From assembly GCF_932526225.1 (NCBI RefSeq), contig NC_064036.1:1612001-1676000 (forward strand): DNA of 64,000 nucleotides, read 5' to 3'. How positions within the stretch are numbered: the first letter of the stretch is position 1; each line of letters starts with the position of its first letter. The stretch comes from Nematostella vectensis (taxonomy: Eukaryota > Cnidaria > Anthozoa > Actiniaria > Edwardsiidae). The notes beneath the pieces are model-generated. The model was not told the origin of the DNA, made no database searches, and saw nothing but the letters and a program-made list of their open reading frames with translations. A program made the position numbers and the translations under genes. This document shows, one piece after another, positions 25,501 to 36,800 of this stretch.

Positions 25501-28401
25501 TCGATCCGTGCAAGTTTAGGCATTTACTTTCAACACGTTTCGAATTCCTTTAGATTAGTATCAATAACTTGATAGTGCTAATTGAATCAAGTAAGCGTCC
25601 TTTTACCATTTCCCAGGAAGATTAGTTTCTAAATTTGACAGGACAATGGACGCTGAGTAATTTGAACGGTAGTAAATGTTAGCGTCCCTAGAAAAATGCG
25701 CGTCCCCAAGCGAGTTTAAAAGCGGCTGTTTTTACAGTATCTGTTAGTTTTTTTTTTTAGTTTAGTACCGTTGAGCAAAGGAGACGCATTGCTTGCGCGG
25801 CGTGATGCGGGAGCGAGATATGCAGTTGCTCAGGGAAGACAGTCAGCAGAGATAAGCTACAAGCTTAGAGCGCTGTCCGTACGGGCCTGTCATGCCAGTT
25901 GTGTTCAGTTTGATTTACCGGTTGTAAGTACTTTGTTTTTAAAACTAGCCTTTGGCTTAGGTCACCTTTTCTCCGTTTTTTAACTATGTTTGTTATCACT
26001 TAAAATTTATCATTTAATTTGTTAATAAATCCTTATAAGTCCATGCCTTGCATCATGTATTCGTTCTCACGTTGCCTTTCGCTCGATCGTTTTCGTTTCA
26101 TTCCATTTATTTTTACCTACTTTTTGGCTGGTGTCAGAACCTGATAGTTTTGCCTTCAGTATTGCATTTGTTTCTACATTTTTCGTAACCGCACGGTAAA
26201 TGTCAAGTTCCGACGGTTACACTTGCAAACGGCAACAAAAACATGTATGATCATGTCCACCATACAGGCGGACTGGCACACGGCAACAAAAACATGAGTG
26301 TACCTTCCGCGCCTACTTAAATTCGAAATTTAAACAAATTGCGAACTTAAAGACTCGCAAAAAATAAAGTCCGTGAACTTTTATGTTGGTTTTGTTTCAA
26401 AATACTGGTCCTGTTTCAATATACTTGTCCTGTTTCAATACACTGGTCCTGTTTCAATACACTGGTCCTGTTTCAATATACTGGTCCTGTTTCAATATAC
26501 TGGTCCTGTTTCAATATACTGGTCCTGTTTAAATACACTGCTTTTGTTTCAATACACTGGTCCTGTTTCTATATACTTGTCCTGTTTCAATACACTGGTC
26601 CTGTTTCAATACACTGGTCCTGTTTCAATATACTGGTCCTGTTTCAATATACTGGTCCTGTTTCAATATACTGGTCCTGTTTAAATACACTGCTTTTGTT
26701 TCAATACACTGGTCCTGTTTCTATATACTTGTCCTGTTTCAATACACTGGTCCTGTTTCAATACACTGGTCCTGTTTCAATATACTGGTCCTGTTTCAAT
26801 ATACTGGTCCTGTTTCAATATACTGGTCCTGTTTCAATACACTGGTCCTGTTTCAATAAACTGGTCCTGTTTCAATATACTGGTCCTGTTTCACTTGTTG
26901 GTTACTTCATTTTTTTGTTTTTGTTTAAACGAAAAAATAAAGTAATATGAACCTAAAATTTGCGAAAGTAAATACCTAAGGCTATAACTGACCTATAATA
27001 AACTATAATTTCGCGATCGCGAAATTAAAGACCCGCGAAATTTGTTAAGAGAATTTTCGCAAAAAAATAAAGAAGAATAATGTAGGTTATTGTCGAGGGT
27101 CGAGTGTAGAGTGTCGAGGGTTAAAATGTTGAATGTCGAGGGTAGAATGTCTAGAAAAAACGATGACGGTTATGAACGCATTGCATGTAATTCAGTTAAT
27201 AACACTTGAGTCTGTTACGCCATTTTGTTAATGAATATACTAAACGGACGTAGGCGGAATATAACGTGGTACGATGATAATTTTTGATACGAGTGTAAAT
27301 ATCAGATGAATCCTAAGGCAACCAGTAAGTATTTTGTAAATATTGCAGCTGTTACTATGGGATACAACGCAATATTTTTTTCTCTTACCGTCAGGTTCGC
27401 CAGGAAGTCAGCAGAAGCTCGCCCAAACCATAAGGGGTCAATGGCATATCCGTTGTTAAAAGCATTTCTGATCCTGTACAGCAAGAAAATATCCCCAATT
27501 AGGTGACTGAGTGAAAGCAATAAACAGAAAAGAAATGTGGAATTTCTTCGATTTCTTTTTCTCACCTTGATTTGGATTTTTCTGTGATTTCTAGAAAATA
27601 AAAATAGAATTACCTTATATTTATGTTTTTTGCTTCGGTTGATGGTTTTATGTAGTCAAATGCTGCTCGTGGGATTAATAGCCGCATGCGATTGCAAATA
27701 AGCAAATTCTATGCAAACAAACAAAACACCGCTTACCTGACATCCTTGCACAAGCCAAACCTAGAAAAACACAAACGATATGTCATTATAACTATGAGAC
27801 CAGAAACATGAGGGCTTATTCAATGTTTAATAATTGTTAAAAGAATTATAACAAGGTAGAAATCTTTGGGGATCTGATTCAAGAAAAGGCGACGACAATT
27901 AGGTAGCTATATGCATGGGCGCCCCCCACCCCCTCCCCTGGCCGCAGAAAAGGACATCTTGATGATAGCCCCTTCCAAAGGTAGCGATAGTTGTGTAGTT
28001 GTTGCAGTGTGTGGTTAGCATTTCTGCATAACACGCAGAAAGTCATCCCCAGTCCAAACACGGATTCCGATTTTAAAGCTTTGTGATTAGGGCAGGTGCA
28101 AAAACCAACTTCCAGCGCAACAAATTTTATCCGGTCATCTCTACTCGACAGCGAGTTTCAATTTAAAAATCCTGCTAAAAGTTTTATCTCGCAAATACTA
28201 ATAAAAGTTAGTAGAGTGTATCGCCACCAACAAATATGAATAAAATTCTTTTTCAATTTTTAAAAATAGGAAAGTAGAAATACGGAAGAATTTCGGGCAC
28301 TTTAAGTGTTTGGATTATTTTAGCGCTAGACTTACATTACCCATAGAGCGTTTACCTTGGAGTCCAAGAAAAATGGCCAAACACCGCAAAGCTGCCTTCA
28401 T
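10598..28401 (-). CDS. Mesothelin/stereocilin/otoancorin-like secreted protein, about 24 exons
   Basis: Exons found by reading minus-strand ORFs bounded by AG and GT sum to about 1030 codons. The first encodes MKAALRCLAIFLGLQ, a signal-peptide start. The rest is a string of short helical repeats with recurring LxxLxxxxLxxL patterns, such as LGIMVAGFTPEELGTML, MGSMLVALSKEEIATV, GFSAEQLTSW and LTASELQALSADHV. This fits the mesothelin/stereocilin/otoancorin superfamily, whose members are predicted superhelical extracellular proteins, often GPI-anchored. Most exon phases chain. Exceptions are the join after exon 1 (a missing small exon), exon 7 to 8 (donor choice) and exon 13 to 14 (an in-frame TAG). 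The last exon seen either splices on or runs to a TGA at 10568-10570. The family call rests on pattern recognition. Confidence 0.72.
12159..12285. mobile_element. 127-bp element with 22-bp perfect terminal inverted repeats
   Basis: The sequence at 12159-12180 (starts AGTATAAATCCACTC) is the exact reverse complement of 12264-12285 (ends GTGGATTTATACT). It lies in an intron of the mesothelin-like gene between exons 22 and 23. There is no coding capacity, so it is a MITE-like, non-autonomous element or foldback. No clear target duplication was identified. Confidence 0.75.
13686..13860. repeat. (ATC/CAT)n-like microsatellite
   Basis: Imperfect trinucleotide run of atcatcatt and catcatcac types inside a mesothelin-like gene intron. 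It creates a spurious His-rich reading frame on the plus strand. Confidence 0.85.
13975..14512 (-). pseudogene. LINE 3' fragment (reverse transcriptase C-terminus)
   Basis: The minus strand reads YKSRLRTLNILRVSYWHEFK, then LCFMYKAAISGEYDLPLADF and LFFNRVVTLWNNLP. This is the characteristic C-terminal tail of CR1/L2/Jockey-like non-LTR reverse transcriptases, followed by a GC-rich 3' end. Only the tail is present. It is inserted in the intron between exons 18 and 19 of the mesothelin-like gene. Confidence 0.8.
14727..14880. mobile_element. Dispersed GC-rich short element, copy A
   Basis: About 150 bp bounded by CGTAGCA and TGCTACG, with internal cactgggggcacgtacccc, aatattttcaaaaattataa and a C homopolymer followed by CAATATTT. 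Related copies occur at about 7150-7260, 15590-15722 and 23235-23400. It behaves as a short non-autonomous dispersed repeat. Confidence 0.6.
15590..15722. mobile_element. Dispersed GC-rich short element, copy B
   Basis: Shares aatattttcaagaattataa, ccagtaggggcgtgac and a C homopolymer plus CAATAT with copy A. It abuts exon 16 of the mesothelin-like gene: the element's last bases overlap the donor at 15721-15722. Confidence 0.6.
16265..16815. repeat. 42-45-bp minisatellite beside exon 15
   Basis: About 12 units of the type GACAAGACTAGCGCTGTTTG followed by TACGTGGCTTAGCTCAT, in 42-bp and longer variants (with GAGCGTGAC). Both strands are open for long stretches only because the repeat length is often a multiple of three. 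The last unit ends about 20 bp from the donor of exon 15 of the mesothelin-like gene. Confidence 0.93.
17570..17945. repeat. 51-bp minisatellite
   Basis: About 7 units, each containing TGTCCATTGTTTGTCCGG and GTGTGGGCTGTGTATTAAT, in the intron between exons 13 and 14 of the mesothelin-like gene. The 51-bp length keeps artefactual Cys-rich ORFs open on both strands. Confidence 0.93.
18385..19095 (-). pseudogene. L1/Tx1-type LINE 3' fragment
   Basis: The minus strand encodes a tail closely resembling that of the LINE at 7719: LEHFFFS, then SFWQSFQAWLSSLNIHLPLL, NSLLINHLLILAKYHI, and VVFQIEKTIASENDKLEFHY. The 7719 element has LEHLFCLC and INHLILIAKQCIYF at the equivalent places. Internal stops are present. 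It sits in the intron between exons 12 and 13 of the mesothelin-like gene. Confidence 0.75.
22397..22695. repeat. 21-bp minisatellite
   Basis: About 14 units of GTTTTACTGTTCTAGGAACT type (21 bp), with variants ggtcaagg and ggtact. It is intronic in the mesothelin-like gene. The in-frame FYCSRN(W/L) peptide repeat on the plus strand is an artefact of the 21-bp period. Confidence 0.95.
23235..23400. mobile_element. Dispersed GC-rich short element, copy C
   Basis: A G homopolymer, then tggcacgatacagaaacac, aatatatatttggggggcac, cccctactgg and agtgtcccacc. This is the opposite orientation to copies at 14727 and 15590. Confidence 0.55.
24331..24956. repeat. 313-bp tandem duplication
   Basis: 24331-24643 and 24644-24956 are essentially identical, including TTACCCTTTCATGGACAACA and ATCTCCACGGGGCGTTTATT. 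The unit overlaps a dispersed repeat also found at about 43700-43960 (tccacTGGACGTTTATTTTG, then CATACCAGAGTGATC). No coding content is seen. Near-identity suggests a recent event or an assembly duplication. Confidence 0.9.
26390..26900. repeat. 19-bp minisatellite
   Basis: About 27 units of ACTGGTCCTGTTTCAATAC/T type. The 19-bp length rotates through all three frames, giving artefactual FQYTGPV ORFs. It is in the long intron between exons 3 and 4 of the mesothelin-like gene. Confidence 0.95.
27389..28401 (-). other. Mesothelin-like gene: exons 1-3 (signal peptide and N-terminus)
   Basis: Exon 1: coding 28356-28401, MKAALRCLAIFLGLQ plus one base, donor GTAAACG. Exon 2: 27737-27760, a 24-nt micro-exon giving FGLCKDV with split codons at both ends. 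Exon 3: 27389-27473, RNAFNNGYAIDPLWFG then SADFLANLT, donor GTAAGAG. Exons 2 and 3 join in frame (AG+G). Exon 1 ends in phase 1 but exon 2 needs two preceding bases, so at least one small exon is missing between them. A stretch near 28040-28075 is a weak candidate. Confidence 0.7.
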
Positions 28402-29577
28402 TTTCGCTCAGGTCTGTCTTACAAGCGCCAGAGCCCAAATGACACCAAACCTACAACTCGTGACGTTGCTTTTAACAAAGTCCGTGAATTGGAAACATGT
28501 CTATTGGTTCGCGTTATAATTTTTGTTGGGTGTGGACAAAAGAACGCACAGTGTGACTGTTTTGCTTTGTTGTTGTTACTATAGACGCCAAATAAATAGT
28601 TATAGCCTTAGAGAAGCCAAAATCATGCAATTCATAACGTGAATGTTATGTATGAAAATTCCTTCAGCCTGCATAGAGAGATATGTCACATGATTTTGAA
28701 AGTCAAGTTTTATATTGAAATCAAGTTTGATTTCAAATATTTAGTTGAGTTTGTAGCGCACTTTGTTAATATTTTTGAATTAGGAATACAAGCACATTAA
28801 AATGGAATCCAGGAGACCAAATATTCGCATTGTCCCCCTCCACGAATATCTAATCGTCTATCCCAGCATATATTTTTATACCGAGTAAGAAACACAATTC
28901 GTGGAGGGCTTCAAACTCGCTCTACTGACATCCTATCGGCAATATTGAAATAGAAGAAGACTCAAACACAATATTACATGGTCTAAAGTTTTATTTTTCA
29001 CGATAAAGTATTTTTCATCTAACATATAAATTCCCCCATACATTCCTTTATAAACCACTGACAGTAGCCTTGGGCTGCCTGTGGCATAATCTGCAGGTTG
29101 TGCTTTGGCGCAATGGCAGAGGGATTAGCTGATTAGAACATCGACAGGGGAACAGTGGAAAATGTTTTCGCACTAAATGTGCTGAACTCTGAACTGGTTT
29201 CAATGAAATGTTATTTTTTATAGTGCTTCGTTAATTGACCGTATTCACGTCGTAGCTTCGTTGGAAAGACGGAGTTAGGAAATACAGCTTGAGACAGATA
29301 ACCGGCTCTCCAGTAGGTTTTTCGGAAATTTTTGTTTTCGGAGTTTCAAGACTCTTTCCATAGGAATATTGTAATCCGTCCGGGAAAGGGAAAAAAAACA
29401 GTAATAAAAACCCCATGTTCCCTTGCGCGACTGCCAGACCTGGTCACTCAGGGAGGCGTCAACATCCAAGATGGCGACCACTTCCTGGTGATACTCACGA
29501 TTTTTATTCAAGAGTGGCGAACAAAAGTGGATAACACATCTGAACAGATAGAAACGTAGACAATATAGCACAACAAA
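28402..29577. promoter_or_regulatory. Divergent intergenic/promoter region
   Basis: About 1.2 kb between the start codon of the mesothelin-like gene (minus) and that of NCKAP1 (plus). It must contain both 5' UTRs and both promoters. No TATA box or other element could be assigned confidently. Confidence 0.5.
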
Positions 29578-32500
29578 ATGGAGAGAGGGTTGTCTGTTAC
29601 AGAGCAAAAGCTCGCTGAAAAGCTGACAATTCTGAACGAGCGAGGTGAAGGAATGCTCACTAGAATTTATAATATCAAGAAGGTGAGAGCACACTCGATA
29701 AACGTTGCTGAAGCAGGATGATTTATAACCGCCATTCTACTGCAAATCCTTTCTATCCATCTTTCAATTCAGCATGCTATTTATAAATTGCATTCTTTAT
29801 ATTATTGGTTAAGGGTTTTCATCACTGTGCACTAGCAAAATTATGATACTAAATTATACTTACACTACAGTATTATATTATTGAGGGAAGGCATGTTTGT
29901 TCTCTTCACTATTTTGATTAGCTCTTTATCCGACAAAAGAGCGTAACAGTGAGATTATTTTGTGTGTGTTTAATCTAGGATGTAAAGTTATGTATAATTG
30001 TTCGTCTGTAGAATGCTCTTTTGATTTCCCATTAAAAAGCTTGATTTTGACTTGATAAAACTTACTACCGTACCTAATATCATTAGGCCTATGCTAAGTT
30101 TAAATGATCGCATGATGCTGTCTCTTCCTTAGGAATTGTCTGAAATTTCAGATTGAGAACAAAAAGCTGTAATTCAGTGAACTTTGGCCAATTTTGATTG
30201 CATTACTTTTTGTCAGTACAGTAATTTTAAAAGTATTGTTTCCAACCGAAGAGGTCTAAACAATGCATGTGTTCCTTTTTTACAGGCCTGCTCAGACCCT
30301 AAGTCAAGGCCAGGCTTCTTGATGGACAAGGCACTGGAACCATCCATAAAATATATTGTGCGGAAATTCCCACAGATGGATACAAAGGTGAACTAAATAT
30401 TATACATACCTTATATACAAATAAAAGAAGTAAGATTGTTGCTACAGCTGTCATACAGTCAAGTCGTCAATATTATGAAATGGGTGGGTTCTAACCGAGT
30501 ATAATCAAACCATATAAAATAATAAAAAAAGATTATAACTGAGTGCTACCACTGTATTGCATCATTTATTGTACATGTTTATGTACATAGACTAGCACTC
30601 TCATGTTTTTTTAATTGCAATTTTTATTGCAGTAAAATGTGACATGGTCAACCTGACCTGAATTAAATGCAGTTGGTTTATTTCTGTTGATACAAGATAA
30701 GGGTGAATAAATCTAATTCAAAATGTACTTCTATCATTACAGGCAACTCAGCTGCAAGCAGTTCAGAGTATTCAAAATGAAGTGATGAAAGGCCTGTCTA
30801 ATTACTACTTCACATTCGTAGATATCATGGAATTTAAGGTATGTACAGTACCGATCGCAAACATATGGACATGTGTTTGCGAACAACATTCGCGAAATTC
30901 GCAAACAGTGTTCACCAATAGCTGCTGCAAACGCAGTGTTCGCGAACAGACCTGGGACAAACGGGTTGACAAATGGGGACTTGTAACGCATAATCGAAGA
31001 CAAACTGATATTCACTTTTGATACATGTAGTGTGGATACAAGTAGAAAACGTTCCCTCAGAGTCGGCAAATCTAAAAATTAAAAACAAATACTGTATATT
31101 TAACCTGGTATGCGTTGAGTATGACAATAAACATGTAGCAGAGGAAGGTCAATTACTTGTTCACAATAAACAACAACTTCTAGGTTCTAGAAGCAACGCT
31201 TATAAAAAAAACGAGAATCTTTATTCTCCTGTGTTTATTTACTTGTCTTTGTCGACTAAATAGCTTCTCGCTTTTCAAAGTATTTGCTAGTATTTTCGCA
31301 AATTCGTATAGACTTCGATGAAGCGATCGAAATATTAGTTTACTCGCATAATTCCACAGTTGTTTATTACAAGTCTTTGTCAAATAAATGGCTTGCCGCT
31401 GTTTAAAACTATTTGCTAACAGTTGACACTTCGATGAAGCGATCAAAATATTCGTTTACTCAAATAATTATCCCTTGTTTATTACAAGTCTATGTCAAAT
31501 AAACAGCTTCCTGCCGTTGAAAAGTCTTTGCTAACAGTTGACACACATTTGTAATAAAAAGATTTTAAGTGTTCGAAATATTCCTTTCCTAAAATAATCC
31601 CCTCCCTTACAGTTTTTATTACAAGTCCAGCGCTAACTTCACTTAGCATAGATATCAAGTAAAGCTTGTAACAGGTTGAATGACTCAAAGTGAATATCAG
31701 CATTATGATATCAGTTAGTCCTGAGTCATATGTTCCCATTCGCCAGCTAGGCTGTTAGCGAATTTTGCGAACGTAGTTTCGCAAACAGTGCCCATATGTT
31801 TGAGAGCGGTACTGTACATAGAGGGGCTCATACATTTCTAACAAAGCTCCCATAATTCCCAAGAAATTACCTCCCATATAAAAGATTTCATCTGTAATAG
31901 TGAGCAGTAGAGGTCCCAACTAGTCCTGCAGGTTCTACTGTAAGTGCTTCTCACTTCTTGCAATCAGCACTAGCATTGTTGGTAAAAACTGTTTTGTGGT
32001 AGTATTGCTCCTTTAAGTTGGAACTCATGAGATCCAGCTAGACATTGAGTAAAAACATTGTTTTTGGACAAATGCGTAAGAAAGGAGGGAGCAGAGTTAT
32101 TATTGTCTTCATGATTCTTACAGTATAAGAATAGAAGAGCTATACAGTAAAGTAGAGTCCTTGTCTTCCACTACTCTGTAAATAAATCAGTAACATTTTA
32201 CATAAACAAACATGTTCTTTTTCTGCAGGATAATGCCAGTGAATTGCTTACAGCAATTGATGCAAGCTTTGTCCACTTTGATATTGTAAGTGATACTTAT
32301 AGAATGTTTGTGTCTACACCTTGCCCCCTTTCACCCATGGATTTGACATTGTCGCACTCTAAGATTTTTAGATATTGTTTACTCTTTTGTAAACCCTTTA
32401 GTTTGGTGCTTTTTTTGTATTCCTTGACTGTGATTTGTTTTTCTCCTTTAACAAGATTGTTTTTTCTTTCTTTTGTAGACCCTTAATTTTGACTTGACCA

Positions 32501-33807
32501 AGGCATACTTAGACCTGATAGTAACCTTGACAGCACTGATGATAATGGTATCAAGAGTGGATGACCGTAGATCTGTTCTTGGTCTCTTTAACCACGCCTT
32601 TGAGATGAGGAATGGGAGGAGGTGAATGGCAGCCACGACAACAATAGTCATTCTTCCTTGCTTGCAATACATTCAATTTAGTGATGTTGTTTTTGAAAAT
32701 TTAGAAAGTTGTTCATATGTATATTCCTGTTTTTTATTGTTTTTACTGTTACTTTCTTTTTTTAAGTACTGTAAAAATGAACAATGGTTCTTCTCTTTCT
32801 GTTAAAGAAAAAATTACAGTTTTAAGTTGGCTGCAGTGAATGGCTTTATTTCTACAAAACATTTGTCAAGCTCACTGCATTATTATCTGTTTTTTTTCCA
32901 AATGGAAAACAGTAGGCTTACTGTACTGTATATTGTGTAATGGTCAAATTAATTCACTATTATTGATCTGATGCCTTTTTGCTATCAATAGTGAGGAGTC
33001 ATTTCCGAGGTTAGGACAGATGATTCTTGATTACGATAGTCCTCTGAAGAAATTAGCTGAACAGTTTGTCCCACACCAACAGGTACTGCGCAAAAGATTT
33101 AGGTTCACTTACTGTACAGTATATAATCTTGCAAGCTAGTAAAATAGCGAAACTTAACCAAATAACACACACCTTTCTTTTCTTAAGTATAAAAATAGAA
33201 AATTGCTTTGCTTTGACATGCTGTTTGTTAACTGTTACAATACAATAGGAAATAGGATGACATACCATTAAAAGATAATGATTGCTCACTGTATTTGCAT
33301 TTGTCTAATTGATATCCTTTTAGAGAGTCTCCACAGCACTGCAGTCCCTGCATGAAATCTACCTGAGGAAAAGTATGACAGGAGAACAGGTATGTTAAAA
33401 CCTGTTGCCGCATCGTCACCAGCTTACTTCAGGTGGATTACATAACAATCTCTGATGATTTTAACGGAAAAATATTTCAAAATAGCGAAAGCAGTGTGTC
33501 TATTGGATGTTTCTTTGAGGATGTGATTGATATTTAAATTAAGAGAAGATGGCCTGTTAAATGTGTAGATTCCAATAGTTTCCTTTTTCTCTCAATGGTT
33601 GAGGTTTCTGTCGGCCCTCCGACTAAGCATAGGATAAGACTAACAAAAGTTCAACTACTGGTTTATGAATACTATTGTTGATAAGTCTGTTGCCTATTTC
33701 TCATGATAATAAGCATGATGTTTCGTTTAATTCAGTGGCGGCAAGGACAGATCCTTAGCATAATCAACGCTCCAGCAAACATCTTGGTGCCTGGACAGAG
33801 CAAAGTG
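29578..33807 (+). other. NCKAP1: NCKAP1 exons 1-8 (residues 1-244)
   Basis: Exons: 29578-29682, 30286-30387, 30743-30838, 32229-32285, 32479-32621, 32992-33082, 33324-33389, 33736-33807. Exon 5 ends in phase 2 (AG+T makes Ser with exon 6); the others join in phase 0. Intron 3 contains a 969-bp inverted-repeat element starting eight bases after exon 3. Intron 8 contains an antisense LINE. Confidence 0.96.
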
Positions 33808-36800
33808 GTAACCTATTGTGTGATAATGAACCTAGTATTCTACATGTGTCATATACATTGTGCACTTACAGTACATTGTACAGGTTACTGTTCTAGCAAT
33901 TGATGGCTTTATTGCAGAGCAACAACAACAACAACAATATAACTTTATTTATACCACACACAGAAATTACAGTAAGAAAATAAATAATAATTACAGATTT
34001 TGGGTATTGGCTGCCTAGAAGTAACTAAAAAGCTAATCTGGCTAGGCAGCACAAAATAGTTCAATTAAATGGAGCGTATAGCAAGGACGTACAAGGCACG
34101 AATACAAAATACATGAAAGCAGCAGCAAAATAAAATGCAATAAAACAAAAAAACTAGATAGAAGCTAATAATTTTCAAGGATTGAGGTCTTTATTGCAGC
34201 CTTGAAGCTAGGCAAACGCATGGTTTTGGTAGGTTCTTTGATGTTATTCCAAATTGAGGCACCTTTAAAACGAATATTAAACTTTCCATAATTAGTTCGA
34301 GGTAAAGGGAGGCAGTACGATGATTTAGAAGCCAGTCTTGTATTATATTTGTGCCTTGAAGCAACCGTAGTAAAAAAAGAATCAAAAGGAGTTGGAAGTA
34401 GATTCAAATGAAATTTGTACATAAATATTGTGTTTAAGTAATAGATTAGATCAGGAGATTTCAAGATATTTAGTTTTCTAAAGATAGGAGAAGTATGTTC
34501 AATGTAAGATGAGAAAGTTATGATTCTAACAGCTTTCTTCTGTAAAATAAAAAGAGGCTTGATTGTTGATTCATATGTGTTGCCCCAAATAATAGCACCA
34601 TAAGTAAGAAATGGATAAATTAGAGAATAATATAGCTGAGTGAGAATTGTTGGTGATACATAGTAACGCAGCTTTGCTATTATTCCGACCCCTCTGGAGA
34701 TTTTCTTACTTAACTGGTTAATGTGCTCCTTCCAGTTAAGAAAGGAGTCAATAACTACACCAAGATATTTGATATTATTTTTTTGTTTAATGGTATTATT
34801 ATTGATTGATAAAGAAATAGAACTAGCCAGCCTCTTTTGTGCTGGTCGAAAAATGACAAAATTAGTTTTACTGATGTTCAAAGCCAATTTATTTGCACAA
34901 AGCCAACGATTTATATTATACAGATCTGTGTTTACTTTGGTCTCTAAGGATGTCAATGAAGAATCGGCACAAAATAAATTGGCATCATCAGCAAATAAAT
35001 GAAAGTCAAATAAGTTGGAGCAGTTATTAAAATCATTAATGTACAGAAGAAAGAGAAGGGGACCAAGTACTGAACCTTGAGGCACTCCACATGTTATTGG
35101 TAGTGGTGCAGATGACACATTACCAATAGAAACAAACTGTTGCCTGTTTGATAAGTAGGAAACAAACCATTCATAAGCTATGCCACGGATGCCGTATGAA
35201 TAAAGTTTTGCTAATAATATTTTATGATCAACAGTATCAAAAGCTTTGCTAAAATCAAGAAATATGCCACAAGAGTATTGACCACCCTCAATTGATCTTT
35301 GGATTTTATCGGTAATAAGCAGAAGAGCATGTTCTGTAGAATGAGCATTGATGAAAATTAAGTTACTTGTACTGTATATGACTTTATATCAATTTTCCTC
35401 TGCTAAAGACCTTGGTTTCTTTGGAACCCTTCACTGCTTTAGTACTGTAGTATGTAAAAAATAATTAAACTGGCAAAGAGAATATTTTTAAGGATATGAT
35501 TATGATAACTAAATTTATTTTCATTCCAGCCTGCAGTTGAGTATCTAGAAGTGAGCGTAATTCAAAGATGGATTATGTGTAAGTGATCTCTGAAAGCAGA
35601 AGTTGCCAGAAATGATACAAATGGCTCTTTTCTGTCTTCATGTTTAATCCATTGTTAATTTTAAATTACATATTACTGTGTTGGTTTCCCAACACTTGAT
35701 GCACATAGCTAGAGAAATATAAAGGAAATAAAGAATTGACACCACTCATCAGGTTTTATGGATCTGGAGGGTGATAGAAGTTGAATCCATGATACCATTT
35801 TGTAGCTCAGAAATCTAAATACAACGAAACCTAGTCGTGTTAATAGGGCAACCAGTTAAACCAGTTCTGTCAAATCAGACCCTATAATTCAGATACTGAG
35901 ACATGTTAAGATATGTTTCTACATGTTAAAAATTTAAATTTTTAAATATCATTAAATATCATGCAAGGGATTGGTGGAAACAGACATTCCATACATATGT
36001 ATTTCTAGCGTTCACGTTTTTACTGGCCATGCTGTAAATACAAATACAATTGTGTGCCATTCTGGATCCTATAGATTTTTTGATGATTGTGATGAATCTT
36101 TTAGTGCTGCTTAAAAATAAATTTAAATGAGATGAACATTTCAGTAATGAAATAGATCTATTTGGATCACTACTGTATGAAATTAAATCCATCCTACAGC
36201 ACAATAAAGGGCCTCCATTCTATTGCTTAAGTACGAAAAGCCCTCGCAACTTTGCAAAATGCAAATTCCTTCCCCATGTGGCGAATTCTATTGCTTACTA
36301 CGTTCGTCACCATGGTGGGGATGCCCTTTTTCTATACTCATGAATTTTGAATCGTGATCTTTCACCTCGAAATCTTATTTCTAATACGTCTAGATAACGT
36401 ACTGATGAAAATCGCAAATCAGAAAAACACAATTTGCATTTGCACCGTTTCCTAGTTCCGGGTAGCATAATATTTTTACAAAGAGAATAATTCTTAACTT
36501 GACTTGATTTGAATCTCCTGTTAATATTGGTTGCCATCTTCAAAAAAGAGGATCAGCATATTTTGCGAGATTTTGCGATTTGGGTGCAAAATCATTTTCA
36601 ATTTTGCAAAAATGTCAAAAACGTGTTTCTCCAAGAATTTGATTAAACATTACAACTAAACAAAACTTAAGAAATCATATTGTGCTTGATGCCATTTTCT
36701 AACACATTTACATACACAGAAGCTGTTAGACAAAAGATGAGAATTGTATGTTCTTACAGTTATCGTCTTTGTCCTGGTCGACATTTAAAAAATAAACAAG

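Noticed and set aside
29275-29694. Minus-strand ORF of 139 residues
   Set aside because: Antisense to NCKAP1 exon 1 and its upstream region, with no recognisable protein features.
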